The position numbers and the translations under genes are program-made. Positions 10,072 through 17,830 of a stretch of DNA of 64,000 nucleotides are shown here, piece by piece (within the stretch, counting starts at the first letter, position 1; every line of letters begins with the position of its first letter). The stretch comes from Arenibacter palladensis (GTDB taxonomy: Bacteria; Bacteroidota; Bacteroidia; Flavobacteriales; Flavobacteriaceae), in assembly GCF_900129275.1 (NCBI RefSeq), contig NZ_FQUX01000001.1:62001-126000 (forward strand). Reading direction: 5' to 3'. The notes beneath the pieces are model-generated. The model saw only the letters and a program-made list of their open reading frames with translations, did not search any database and was not told the DNA's origin.

Positions 10072-11355
10072 TCAATCCAATATAGCCCGATAAATATCTG
10101 CCCCAATGAATTTGGCACGCTCACCTAAATGACGCTGAATTCTAATATTTTCATTCCACTTGACCATTCTTTCACTTCTAGCAAATGATCCAACTTTTAG
10201 TTGACCCGCATTGGTGGCTACTGCCAAATGGGATATAAATGCATCTTCCGTTTCACCAGACCTAGCAGAAACAACTGGCAACCAACCAACCTTCTGTGTC
10301 AGACGTATGGCCTCAATTGTTTCAGTAACGGATCCAATTTGATTCAGTTTAATTAATACTGAATTTGCCAGGTCATGTTTAATGCCGTATTCAATTCGGG
10401 TTATATTGGTAGTAAACAGGTCGTCCCCTATTATCTGAACCTTGGTGCCCATCTCCGTTTTAAAACGTTTCCAATTAGCTATATCGGTATCTGCAAAGGG
10501 ATCCTCTATAGAGATTATTGGATATTTTTCACACCACGATTTCATAAGGTCGTAAAATTCGTCAGGGGTGTATATCTTTTTATCTAAAGGTAAACTATAG
10601 TGGGTACCATCATATAAATCGCTTGCAGCGATGTCCAATGAAATAGCCACATCCTCTCCGGGTACATAACCTGCTATTTGGATGGCTTCCAAAAATACTT
10701 CAAAGGGTTCTTCATTTGTCCTATAGTCTGGCCACCATCCCCCTTCGTCAGCAATACCTAATCTTTTCCCTCTAGCCTTCATTACTTCACCGGCGGCATG
10801 ATATACATTATGGGTTATTTCAAGTGACTCTTCATAACTTTTTGCCCCGATTGCGATTACCAGAAAATCCTGAATATCATTAGCCCAGTCGGCATGCGCT
10901 CCTCCTCCTAGAATTTGGATCTCATTGAGAGGAATTAAATTTCCTTTTCCATCACCTAAATATTCATATAAAGGAACTCCTTTTGCATTTGCCCCAGCAT
11001 TTGCTACTGCCATAGATACCCCAAGAATAGCATTGGCACCCAAACGCGATTTGTTTTCGGTACCGTCCAGTGTTATCATTTTCTGGTCAATACCACTTTG
11101 ATCAAACACCGAGTCCCCAATTAAAACAGAAGCGATTTCTGTCTTCACGTGAGATATAGCCTGAAATACAGATTTCCCCCTGAATTTATTCTTATCATGG
11201 TCCCTAAGTTCAAGTGCTTCAAATTGACCGGTAGAGGCTCCTGAGGGAACCAATCCATAACCCTTTATACCATTTTCCAAAGTGACTTCAACCTCTAGAG
11301 TGGGATATCCCCTTGAATCATATATTTGGTAGGCATCAATTTGCTTTATATTCAT
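10072..11355 (-). CDS. Enolase paralogue (phosphopyruvate hydratase family) with altered active site
   Basis: 427 residues, full enolase length and alignable throughout (SGASTGQFEALELRD, NAILGVSMAVANA, DEGGWWPD, IIGDDLFTTN, KLNQIGSVTET). Metal ligands D241, E284 and D311, the base-like K336, E204, H154, R365, S366 and K387 are present. Two positions invariant in housekeeping enolases differ: QEF is QDF (D163, yeast E168) and SHRSGETED is SARSGETED (A364, yeast H373). It is therefore unlikely to be the glycolytic enolase. It is the last gene of the operon that begins at 16431, 14 bp after the kinase gene. The most economical reading is conversion of 2-phosphoglycerate, made by the neighbouring kinase, to PEP; a related substrate is equally possible. 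Confidence 0.85.
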   Translation of the reverse strand: MNIKQIDAYQIYDSRGYPTLEVEVTLENGIKGYGLVPSGASTGQFEALELRDHDKNKFRGKSVFQAISHVKTEIASVLIGDSVFDQSGIDQKMITLDGTENKSRLGANAILGVSMAVANAGANAKGVPLYEYLGDGKGNLIPLNEIQILGGGAHADWANDIQDFLVIAIGAKSYEESLEITHNVYHAAGEVMKARGKRLGIADEGGWWPDYRTNEEPFEVFLEAIQIAGYVPGEDVAISLDIAASDLYDGTHYSLPLDKKIYTPDEFYDLMKSWCEKYPIISIEDPFADTDIANWKRFKTEMGTKVQIIGDDLFTTNITRIEYGIKHDLANSVLIKLNQIGSVTETIEAIRLTQKVGWLPVVSARSGETEDAFISHLAVATNAGQLKVGSFARSERMVKWNENIRIQRHLGERAKFIGADIYRAILD

Positions 11356-11369
11356 AATTTTTTTTGTTT

Positions 11370-12365
11370 TTAATTAAATCCTTTTATTGCTTCCAGCCAT
11401 CTGGCAACCAAAGTTTCAAAGTGACGTGTACCATTACTCAATTCTTGGTACACAAACTTTCTCAATTTTTGTTGTTTTTCCACATTTAGATATTCTACTG
11501 GAGACTTACCATCAACCCGTGCCATCATAAGTAGTAATAGCAAGTGAACCATTAAATGTTCAAATTCTCGATCATAAATATTACCGGAATGTAGTTGGTA
11601 GGCTTTCAATGCGGTTTTTGAAAGCTCCACGAATTCTTCCCCTTTATCCGGTGCATACAAAGCTTTCAGAATAAAATGGTTCAAAAAGAAAGCTACATCA
11701 AAAATTGGGTCTCCATACCAAGCCACTTCACAATCAAGTAAAACGACTCGTTCAGGGCTTACCAATATATTCTTGGGGCTAAAATCACCGTGTACAAGAC
11801 ATTTTTTCACAGCTGCCAAACGCTTGGCTTCATCATAAAAGTAATCTTTCAATTCCGGATGAAGTTCGGCTGTTTTAATTAAATAGGGCTCTATACGCAA
11901 CTCACTAAAATTGTTCAAGGTATCAAAATCCCGTTCCACAATAGGGTCTCCAGCAGATTTACTATGGATTGAGCCCATAATACCACCGGCTATTTTGGCA
12001 TACTCCAAATCGATCTGTTTTTTTAACAGCCGATCTTTCCAGTTTTCCAAACCGTTTTCAAGCATTTCCATGCAAAAAAAACAGTGATCATGATTAGTAT
12101 ATAAAATATTAGGGACCGCTTCTGGCAAAAAATCAGCTACATATTTTATATATTTTTGCTCAATACGGTTACGATTTACATCAGCGAACCATTCATCTTT
12201 AACTTTTAATTTTGCTAACGCTCGTTTGAGTACGAATTTCTTGTCCCCATTATCAATTAGCAATATTTCACAAGAAACTCCTCCACTCAAACTCTTTACT
12301 TTAACCGACGAAGAATTAAGAAATTTTTCCTCGATTAAAAAATCAATAAGTTCATTTTGGTTCAT
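11370..12365 (-). CDS. APH-fold small-molecule kinase (aminoglycoside phosphotransferase/choline kinase family)
   Basis: 331 residues. Glycine loop region LSGGVSCEILLID (26-38), candidate ATP-binding lysine in KKFVLKRA, catalytic loop HGDFSPKNIL (H192, D194, N199) and metal-binding D211 in VLLDCEVAWYGDPIFDVAFF. The family phosphorylates alcohol groups of aminoglycosides, methylthioribose, choline and similar compounds. Its place inside a sugar-acid operon between an FAH hydrolase and an enolase argues for a metabolic substrate. Because the hydrolase could release glycerate and enolase needs 2-phosphoglycerate, glycerate 2-kinase activity is proposed as inference; no glycerate kinase known to me belongs to this family. 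Confidence 0.8.
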   Translation of the reverse strand: MNQNELIDFLIEEKFLNSSSVKVKSLSGGVSCEILLIDNGDKKFVLKRALAKLKVKDEWFADVNRNRIEQKYIKYVADFLPEAVPNILYTNHDHCFFCMEMLENGLENWKDRLLKKQIDLEYAKIAGGIMGSIHSKSAGDPIVERDFDTLNNFSELRIEPYLIKTAELHPELKDYFYDEAKRLAAVKKCLVHGDFSPKNILVSPERVVLLDCEVAWYGDPIFDVAFFLNHFILKALYAPDKGEEFVELSKTALKAYQLHSGNIYDREFEHLMVHLLLLLMMARVDGKSPVEYLNVEKQQKLRKFVYQELSNGTRHFETLVARWLEAIKGFN

Positions 12366-12423
12366 ATATTTTTCAATAGGACGAAGTTTATATCTCTATG
12401 CTCGTTTTTACAGAAAGGAATTA

Positions 12424-13269
12424 TTATACAAACAACTGTTTTTGACGACCTAAATGTTCTATGGTTAGCTCCACTTCATCACCTGGACGAAGATAAACTG
12501 CCGGTGTTTTTCCAAAACCTACACCTGGGGGCGTACCAGTGGTTATTATATCTCCAGCCTCCAATTGCATAAACTGTGAAATATAGTGTATTAAAAATGA
12601 AGGTTTGAATATCATCGTCTTGGTGTTTCCATTTTGCATTTCTTCACCATTTACCGTCAAGTTCATATTGAGGTTCAAAACATCTGGAATAGCGTCCGGC
12701 GTCACCAAATAAGGCCCAACGGGACTAAAACCAGGACAGGATTTACCTTTGACCCACTGCCCTCCTCTTTCGACCTGAAATTCCCTTTCGGACACATCGT
12801 GCATAATACAATACCCCCCAATAGCTTGCAAAGCCTCTTCTTCATTATTGGAATACACTAAGTCTTTTTTCAACACTATCGCCAATTCCACTTCCCAATC
12901 GGTTTTTTGACTAAGTTTAGGAATGGATACGTTATCATATGGACCACAAAGCGTGTTCGTAGCCTTCATAAATAGGACTGGCTCTGTTGGTATCTCCATT
13001 CCAGCTTCTATAGCGTGGTCCGTATAGTTCAGCCCAACACAGAGAATCATATTAGGCCTGGAAACACAAGCCCCCCAACGTATATTACTAGGAACTTCGG
13101 GAAATACAGTATTTCCATCGTCTAACAATTTCTGTAATTCCTGTAATCCATTATTGCTAAAAAAGTCTTTGTTCCAGTCATCAAAATGTGCAGAACAATC
13201 CTTTCTTACCCCGTCGATCCAAACCCCGGGCTTTTCATTATTTTTTTCTCCAAATCTTACTAAGCGCAT
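12424..13269 (-). CDS. FAH-family hydrolase (2,4-diketo-3-deoxy-sugar-acid hydrolase type)
   Basis: 281 residues of the fumarylacetoacetate hydrolase family. Seen: LCVGLNYTDHAIEAG (77-91), metal ligands E126 and E128 in DWEVELAIVLKKDL, D158 in HDVSERE, and KGKSCPGFSPVGP (174-186). The C-terminal TTGTPPGVGFG is the usual family signature. Close relatives hydrolyse 2,4-diketo-3-deoxy-L-fuconate or -rhamnonate to pyruvate and lactate in non-phosphorylating deoxysugar pathways. With a hexonate that keeps its 6-OH the products would be pyruvate and glycerate. It lies 18 bp after the SDR gene, with which it pairs in L-fucose-type operons. Confidence 0.85.
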   Translation of the reverse strand: MRLVRFGEKNNEKPGVWIDGVRKDCSAHFDDWNKDFFSNNGLQELQKLLDDGNTVFPEVPSNIRWGACVSRPNMILCVGLNYTDHAIEAGMEIPTEPVLFMKATNTLCGPYDNVSIPKLSQKTDWEVELAIVLKKDLVYSNNEEEALQAIGGYCIMHDVSEREFQVERGGQWVKGKSCPGFSPVGPYLVTPDAIPDVLNLNMNLTVNGEEMQNGNTKTMIFKPSFLIHYISQFMQLEAGDIITTGTPPGVGFGKTPAVYLRPGDEVELTIEHLGRQKQLFV

Positions 13270-13287
13270 CCAATTATTATTTAAAAA

Positions 13288-14064
13288 TTAAGTATTAAGA
13301 GTTACGAAACCTCCATCGATCGGGTAATTACTTCCTGTAATGAATGAGGCTTCATCACTGCATAGGTAAAGTACCAAAGTTGCAATCTCGGATGGGCTGC
13401 CCATTCGCCCTATCGGCTGTGTCTTTGATAATTTTTCGAACATTTCGGCCTCCTCTCCAGGGTAGTGTTTTTTTAAATACCCATCCACAAAGGGCGTGTG
13501 CACCCTACCAGGCGCGATGCAATTGCATCGAATATTATCTTTAACAAAATCTCTAGCTATAGAGTATGTCATTGTTGTAACCGCACCTTTGCTCATAGAA
13601 TAAAGGAAGCGGTCCGGTAATCCAATGACAGAAGCAGCTGAAGCCATGTTGATAATGACACCTCCACCAGTATTTTTCATTAAAGGAATACATGCATGTA
13701 CACAATTATAAACACCATTAATATTCACTCCAACAATTCTATTAAAATCCTCCTCAGAAGTGTTTTCCGCCGTTCCTATGTGCGCTATGCCTGCATTGTT
13801 AATCAATATATCTAATTTGCCTTCCTTCTCATAAACACCTTGGATTAAACCTTTAACCTGTTTTTGGTCAGATACATCGCATTTCAAAAAATGTGCCTGA
13901 TAGCCATTTTCTCTTATTGTTGAGGCTGTTTTTTTTCCGGTATCATCATTTACATCCAAAATATAAACAACAGCTCCCTTTTTGGACAATTTTTCGGAAA
14001 TAGCCTTTCCTATTCCATCCCCGCCACCTGTTACTACGGCAATTCTTTGTTTTAAACTAAACAT
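13288..14064 (-). CDS. SDR dehydrogenase, 2-keto-3-deoxy-sugar-acid dehydrogenase type
   Basis: 258 residues, classical short-chain dehydrogenase. TGGGDGIG at 12-19, D37 after beta-2 (suggests NAD+), NNAG at 89-92, catalytic triad S142, Y155, K159. The stretches NNAGIAHIGTAENTSEEDF and RCNCIAPGRVHTPFVDGYL resemble 2-keto-3-deoxy-L-fuconate 4-dehydrogenase. It would oxidise the 2-keto-3-deoxy acid to the 2,4-diketo acid cleaved by the next gene product. Position and order (before the FAH gene) fit that role. The exact sugar cannot be read from sequence. Confidence 0.8.
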   Translation of the reverse strand: MFSLKQRIAVVTGGGDGIGKAISEKLSKKGAVVYILDVNDDTGKKTASTIRENGYQAHFLKCDVSDQKQVKGLIQGVYEKEGKLDILINNAGIAHIGTAENTSEEDFNRIVGVNINGVYNCVHACIPLMKNTGGGVIINMASAASVIGLPDRFLYSMSKGAVTTMTYSIARDFVKDNIRCNCIAPGRVHTPFVDGYLKKHYPGEEAEMFEKLSKTQPIGRMGSPSEIATLVLYLCSDEASFITGSNYPIDGGFVTLNT

Positions 14065-14130
14065 TATATTTGCTATTTAAAGTTTTCAATCTAAAAAATT
14101 CTATGTAAATCTGATACTTAGATTTTCATA

Positions 14131-15192
14131 TTAAAATTGTACACATACTGGTGTTCCGCATTCCAAAACAGATTTAATGTTCTTGGTCGGCAATCCTGTC
14201 AAGGGATTCAGTTCAAATGAAACCAAATTATCCGATTCCTGATTTGCGCATACCAACCATTTTCCACTTGGATCAAAATTGAAATCCCTAGGCTCCTTCC
14301 CATTTGTATCGAAACGGTCTTCTATAGACAATGAACCACTATACTTATTTATGGAAAAAACAGTAATACTATTATGTGTTCTGTTGGATATATAAAGCGT
14401 ATTATTGGAGGGATGCATCCGGATAGCCGAAGCGGATGGAACCCCCAAAAAATCTTCAGGAAGGGTAGGTTGGTCATCTATCAGCTTCAACATACCTGTT
14501 TCTTGGTTTTGCTCATACGTAAGGACATGGGCATTCAACTCACAAATAACATATATTTTGGAGCCATATTTTCCGAATACCAAATGTCTGGGACCATAAC
14601 CTATAGGAGCTCCAATCCCCTTTACATCCGTAAATACACCTGTGAGGTTTTTAGTATCGTGTAACCATATTTTATCACTTCCCAAATCACAGACATAAAG
14701 CCATTTTCCATTCGGGGAAATTTCAGCGCAATGGGCATGGGACTTTTCCTGCCTTTCTTTATTAGGTCCATACCCGTGATATTGATAAACATATTCAGCT
14801 GGAGATAGTATCCCTTCTTTTATATCATGGACAGACATCATGGAGTCTAAATAAGAGGCAACGAAAACCTGATCCGTTACTTCGCCAACACTTAAATGAC
14901 ATGTAGCCGCACCATGGGCACTCTGCAACGACAAGGACTGCAAAGATCCATTCTTTTGAATAGCAAAGGACAGAACATTCCCTGGATCGTAATATTCATC
15001 TGAAGCCACAAGCAATATTCCATCACCATATTTGCCCAAATAAGTAGCATTAACTATATCCTTAAAACCTCTTATTTTAGATAATACCCCAGTATTACTA
15101 TTTAGAGAACACAAACTTAACCCCTCTGTGCTTCTTGCCGGGAAGTAACCTCCCGGTTTTGAATATGACCCTACATAGAATAATTGCTCCAT
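14131..15192 (-). CDS. Seven-bladed beta-propeller lactonase (6-phosphogluconolactonase/Pgl-like family)
   Basis: 353 residues without an obvious signal peptide, so probably cytoplasmic. Repeating propeller strands end in motifs such as GKWLYVCDLGSDKIWLHD, HPSNNTLYISNRTHNSITVF and FDPSGKWLVCANQESDNLV, typical of the lactonase family (PF10282). It is expected to open the sugar 1,5- or 1,4-lactone formed by a sugar dehydrogenase. In the operon it lies between the mannonate-dehydratase-like gene and the SDR, about 168 bp after the former and 66 bp before the latter. Confidence 0.8.
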   Translation of the reverse strand: MEQLFYVGSYSKPGGYFPARSTEGLSLCSLNSNTGVLSKIRGFKDIVNATYLGKYGDGILLVASDEYYDPGNVLSFAIQKNGSLQSLSLQSAHGAATCHLSVGEVTDQVFVASYLDSMMSVHDIKEGILSPAEYVYQYHGYGPNKERQEKSHAHCAEISPNGKWLYVCDLGSDKIWLHDTKNLTGVFTDVKGIGAPIGYGPRHLVFGKYGSKIYVICELNAHVLTYEQNQETGMLKLIDDQPTLPEDFLGVPSASAIRMHPSNNTLYISNRTHNSITVFSINKYSGSLSIEDRFDTNGKEPRDFNFDPSGKWLVCANQESDNLVSFELNPLTGLPTKNIKSVLECGTPVCVQF

Positions 15193-15350
15193 ACTCCGTC
15201 TATTTTTATTAAATCCACTAAATTATTTATCATGTACTATTTTCAGGATGACTTTCAAAATTGTGCGTGAATACTTCTAATTCTAGTGCTTGATAAATTA
15301 TACACCCATATTTTGGATAGGAAATCAACCCGGGTTCTAAACAAAATGAA

Positions 15351-15375
15351 GGTTCAGGTATTATTTACCTGAACC
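15351..15375 (-). terminator. Hairpin spanning the stop codon of the mannonate-dehydratase-like gene
   Basis: GGTTCAGGTA (15351-15360) and TACCTGAACC (15366-15375) form a perfect 10-bp stem with a 5-nt loop; the TAA stop of the upstream gene lies in the loop. On the minus strand it is followed by TTCATTTTGTTT, only a weak U-tract. It may be a partial terminator or a 3' processing/stability element that sets the level of the first gene against the rest of the operon. Confidence 0.5.
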
Positions 15376-16431
15376 AACCAATGCCTTTAAATACCCCATA
15401 GCAAAAGCCATACCTACATCCCATGGAGCTTTACTGGTTACCTGGGGGGCATGGTCAGGAATAAGCACGCCCTCAAAATTATTCTCTCTGAGAATTCCAA
15501 TTATCCTCTCCATATCTATATCACCATCATCAATAAAGGACTCTTTATAATCAGGTACTTTTCCTTTTATATTTCTAATGTGTATATACCCTATTTTATT
15601 GTTTTTAGCAAAATACTCCAACGCCTCGTAAACGTCCGAATCAACCATTTCAGCTATAGTTCCCAAACATAGTTCCATTACATGGTTTGGACTATTGTTA
15701 AACTCCATAACTTCTTTGTAATGATCGGGATGAAACCCCAATCTTGGCTGTTTACGCACTTCTTTGAGTGGCGGATCATCTGGATGCACCGCCAATTTTA
15801 CCCCTACTTCTTCTGCTACCGGTATCATTTCAGAGACAAAATTCCGATACCGCTTTATAAGTTCCTCATGACTAATAGTGTCTATATTTCCTGCAGGAGC
15901 ACTTGTATCATACACCATATTCCATACCATTCCATTGGGAATAGGAGTTTGCAAGGCCTCTGAATATCCTTCCAGTCCTACAGATAAAGCGTTTCCCCTG
16001 GCATAGGGACCTATGGTCCTACCGGCAACACCTGCCAATGAGAAGTTATATCCCATAATTGGTATCCCGGCCTTGCCCATATTACGGATCAACTGTTTTA
16101 AATTTGCAATTTGTTCATCCCGTTTAGGACCGTCCAACAAAACATCATGCCAAAAGCCGGGGCTAAAATTCTCCAATGCCTCTAGCTTTAGCCCGTGAAA
16201 AGCCATATCTTCTTTTAAGGATTTTAATTCTTCATAAGACCAAATTTGGCTTTCCTTTGCTATACCCCAACCTTTATTGACATTTCCCAGTGGCTGATCT
16301 TCCGCCCCCGTATCACTTTGATGGAAATAGTCTGTCAAATGCGCAACTATATGGGTTGCCCCCAATTGTTTTGCCATTTTATAATAATCATCATTCAGCA
16401 TATGACTATATAATCCGAATCCTATTTTCAT
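15361..16431 (-). CDS. Mannonate dehydratase-like protein (UxuA family), first gene of the leftward operon
   Basis: 356 residues, TIM-barrel UxuA family. Metal-site motifs are intact: AVHPDDPPL, the Cys in ELCLGTIAEM, YIHIRN, and PDHAP. UxuA converts D-mannonate to 2-keto-3-deoxy-D-gluconate. Overall it is divergent from the E. coli enzyme, so a related aldonate is possible. It opens an operon that continues with lactonase, SDR, FAH hydrolase, kinase and enolase paralogue. An AraC-type operator and promoter lie 165 bp upstream, in the region shared with the divergent araC gene. Confidence 0.75.
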   Translation of the reverse strand: MKIGFGLYSHMLNDDYYKMAKQLGATHIVAHLTDYFHQSDTGAEDQPLGNVNKGWGIAKESQIWSYEELKSLKEDMAFHGLKLEALENFSPGFWHDVLLDGPKRDEQIANLKQLIRNMGKAGIPIMGYNFSLAGVAGRTIGPYARGNALSVGLEGYSEALQTPIPNGMVWNMVYDTSAPAGNIDTISHEELIKRYRNFVSEMIPVAEEVGVKLAVHPDDPPLKEVRKQPRLGFHPDHYKEVMEFNNSPNHVMELCLGTIAEMVDSDVYEALEYFAKNNKIGYIHIRNIKGKVPDYKESFIDDGDIDMERIIGILRENNFEGVLIPDHAPQVTSKAPWDVGMAFAMGYLKALVGSGK

Positions 16432-16595
16432 TTTGCACGTTATTTTAATTTTAACTACTTATTTATATAAATCCATGAAGAACCAACAGCTCTAAAAAAC
16501 TAACGAAGACATTTTAATCCAGTAAATACGGCGATTAAATAGTGGCCCTTACACCTGTCATAATCAAAAAATATCAACCCCTGTCGTTAATAGTT

Positions 16596-16660
16596 GCAAG
16601 TTACTACTTCGACCAGATTCCATTTTCCTTGTTTTTATCCTTTTTTGAATGTATATTAAC
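16596..16660 (-). promoter_or_regulatory. AraC-type operator and promoter for the leftward sugar-acid operon
   Basis: Read on the minus strand: GTTAATATACATTC (16660-16647), then after 7 nt a second half GATAAA beginning 21 bp from the first, then TAACTTGC with its TA at 16603, exactly 57 nt from the box start. The same TAACTTGC occurs at the same spacing upstream of the cupin gene. The box also lies 64 bp before the araC ATG, so it could serve autoregulation too. Confidence 0.65.
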
Positions 16661-16723
16661 ATAGTTATTATTCTTTTTTGTTAACAAATTAACCGAAATT
16701 ACAGGCAAAATAAAGTCCGTAAA

Positions 16724-17602
16724 ATGAAAGCCTCCTTCTACAAAATAATATTTGATAAAGAAACACCGTTTAGGTGTACTTATATCGACAAACCCGTATT
16801 TGACCATCCTTGGCATTTTCATCCAGAATACGAACTAACCTTAATTCTTGAAAGCGAAGGAATTCGCTACATTGGAGACCACACCTCTAGTTTTAAAGCA
16901 GGAGATCTGGTCTTACTAGGGTCTAATTTGCCTCATATATGGATGAACAACGACAACAAAAAGACAAATTTAGATGATAACGCAAATAGAAGTCGCAGGA
17001 TTACACTACAGTTCCCTTTGGATTTTATGAACGGTATCTTTAAGGATGCAGAAGAACTAGAACCCTTAGCCCAACTTTTTAAATTGGCAGAAAGGGGAAT
17101 AGCCTTTCCCCAAAAGACCAGTAGTAAAATTGCCCCATTATTGCTAGACATCAACAAAAGAAAAGGTTTGCGAAAATGGGTAGCCGTATTTAACCTATTA
17201 TTTGAGCTTACAGAAACCAAGGAATACATCATTTTGGCCAGTCAAGGCTACACCCCCCAACTAAGTACAAAAGATTCAGATATGATGAATCAAATATTCG
17301 ATTATATCAGAAAAAACATTGAAAATAAAATTTCCCTTCAAGAGATGGCAGACTTGGCCTGTTTAACCAAGCCATCCTTCTGTCGCCTTTTCAAACAGAA
17401 AACAGGAAAATCTTTTTTTGTGTTTTTAAATGAGTATAGAATTAACAACGCAAAAAGAATGTTATTGAAAAACAAGCATTACTCTATAGGTTACATTGCC
17501 CAAAAATCAGGATTTTCGACCCCCCAACATTTTAATTCCAAATTCAAAGAACTCAATAACGGATTAACACCGTCTCTATACTTAAAAGAAAAAGGAATTT
17601 GA
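16724..17602 (+). CDS. AraC-family transcriptional regulator (copy 1)
   Basis: 292 residues. N-terminal cupin-type sensor (DHPWHFHPEYELTLILESEG, about 25-90) and C-terminal double helix-turn-helix (about 190-290: ISLQEMADLACLTKPSFCRLFKQ; then YSIGYIAQKSGFSTPQHFNSKFKE). It is divergent from the sugar-acid operon and directly upstream of the GH38 operon. A close paralogue lies at 28728-29597. Probably a sugar- or sugar-acid-responsive activator of this locus, binding the repeated GTTAATATWCATTC box that lies on both sides of the gene. Confidence 0.9.
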   Translation: MKASFYKIIFDKETPFRCTYIDKPVFDHPWHFHPEYELTLILESEGIRYIGDHTSSFKAGDLVLLGSNLPHIWMNNDNKKTNLDDNANRSRRITLQFPLDFMNGIFKDAEELEPLAQLFKLAERGIAFPQKTSSKIAPLLLDINKRKGLRKWVAVFNLLFELTETKEYIILASQGYTPQLSTKDSDMMNQIFDYIRKNIENKISLQEMADLACLTKPSFCRLFKQKTGKSFFVFLNEYRINNAKRMLLKNKHYSIGYIAQKSGFSTPQHFNSKFKELNNGLTPSLYLKEKGI

Positions 17603-17704
17603 TAACTACCGACTTCCACTTTTTCATTATAAATTGATTTTCTAAAAAATCCAATGTACCGGCTCCTAAAATAGGATTGAAATATTTCCTTTTTCCGAAT
17701 GTTT

Positions 17705-17769
17705 GTTAATATACATTCATAACTAGAAAATGTCATTTCATAATCAAGACCGGATAAATTTTACATTTG
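17705..17769 (+). promoter_or_regulatory. AraC-type operator and promoter for the rightward GH38/transport operon
   Basis: GTTAATATACATTC at 17705-17718, second half-site GAAAATG 21 bp after the first, and a perfect -7 element TACATTTG at 17762-17769 (57 nt from box start). There is no TTTG at the -33 position, as expected for an activator-dependent promoter. Leader to the GH38 start is about 60 nt. Confidence 0.7.
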
Positions 17770-17830
17770 AACCTAGTTTGCCCTCAGTTTGCATCAATCT
17801 GTTCTTACTACTTGATTCAAATTGAATAGT

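Noticed and set aside
12424..16431. Reading the leftward operon as a pure L-fucose or L-rhamnose pathway
   Set aside because: SDR and FAH fit that idea, but the dehydratase is UxuA-like, the locus encodes mannosidase-type enzymes and no fucosidase, rhamnosidase or fucose permease, and the kinase-enolase pair would have no use if lactate were the product. It remains possible.
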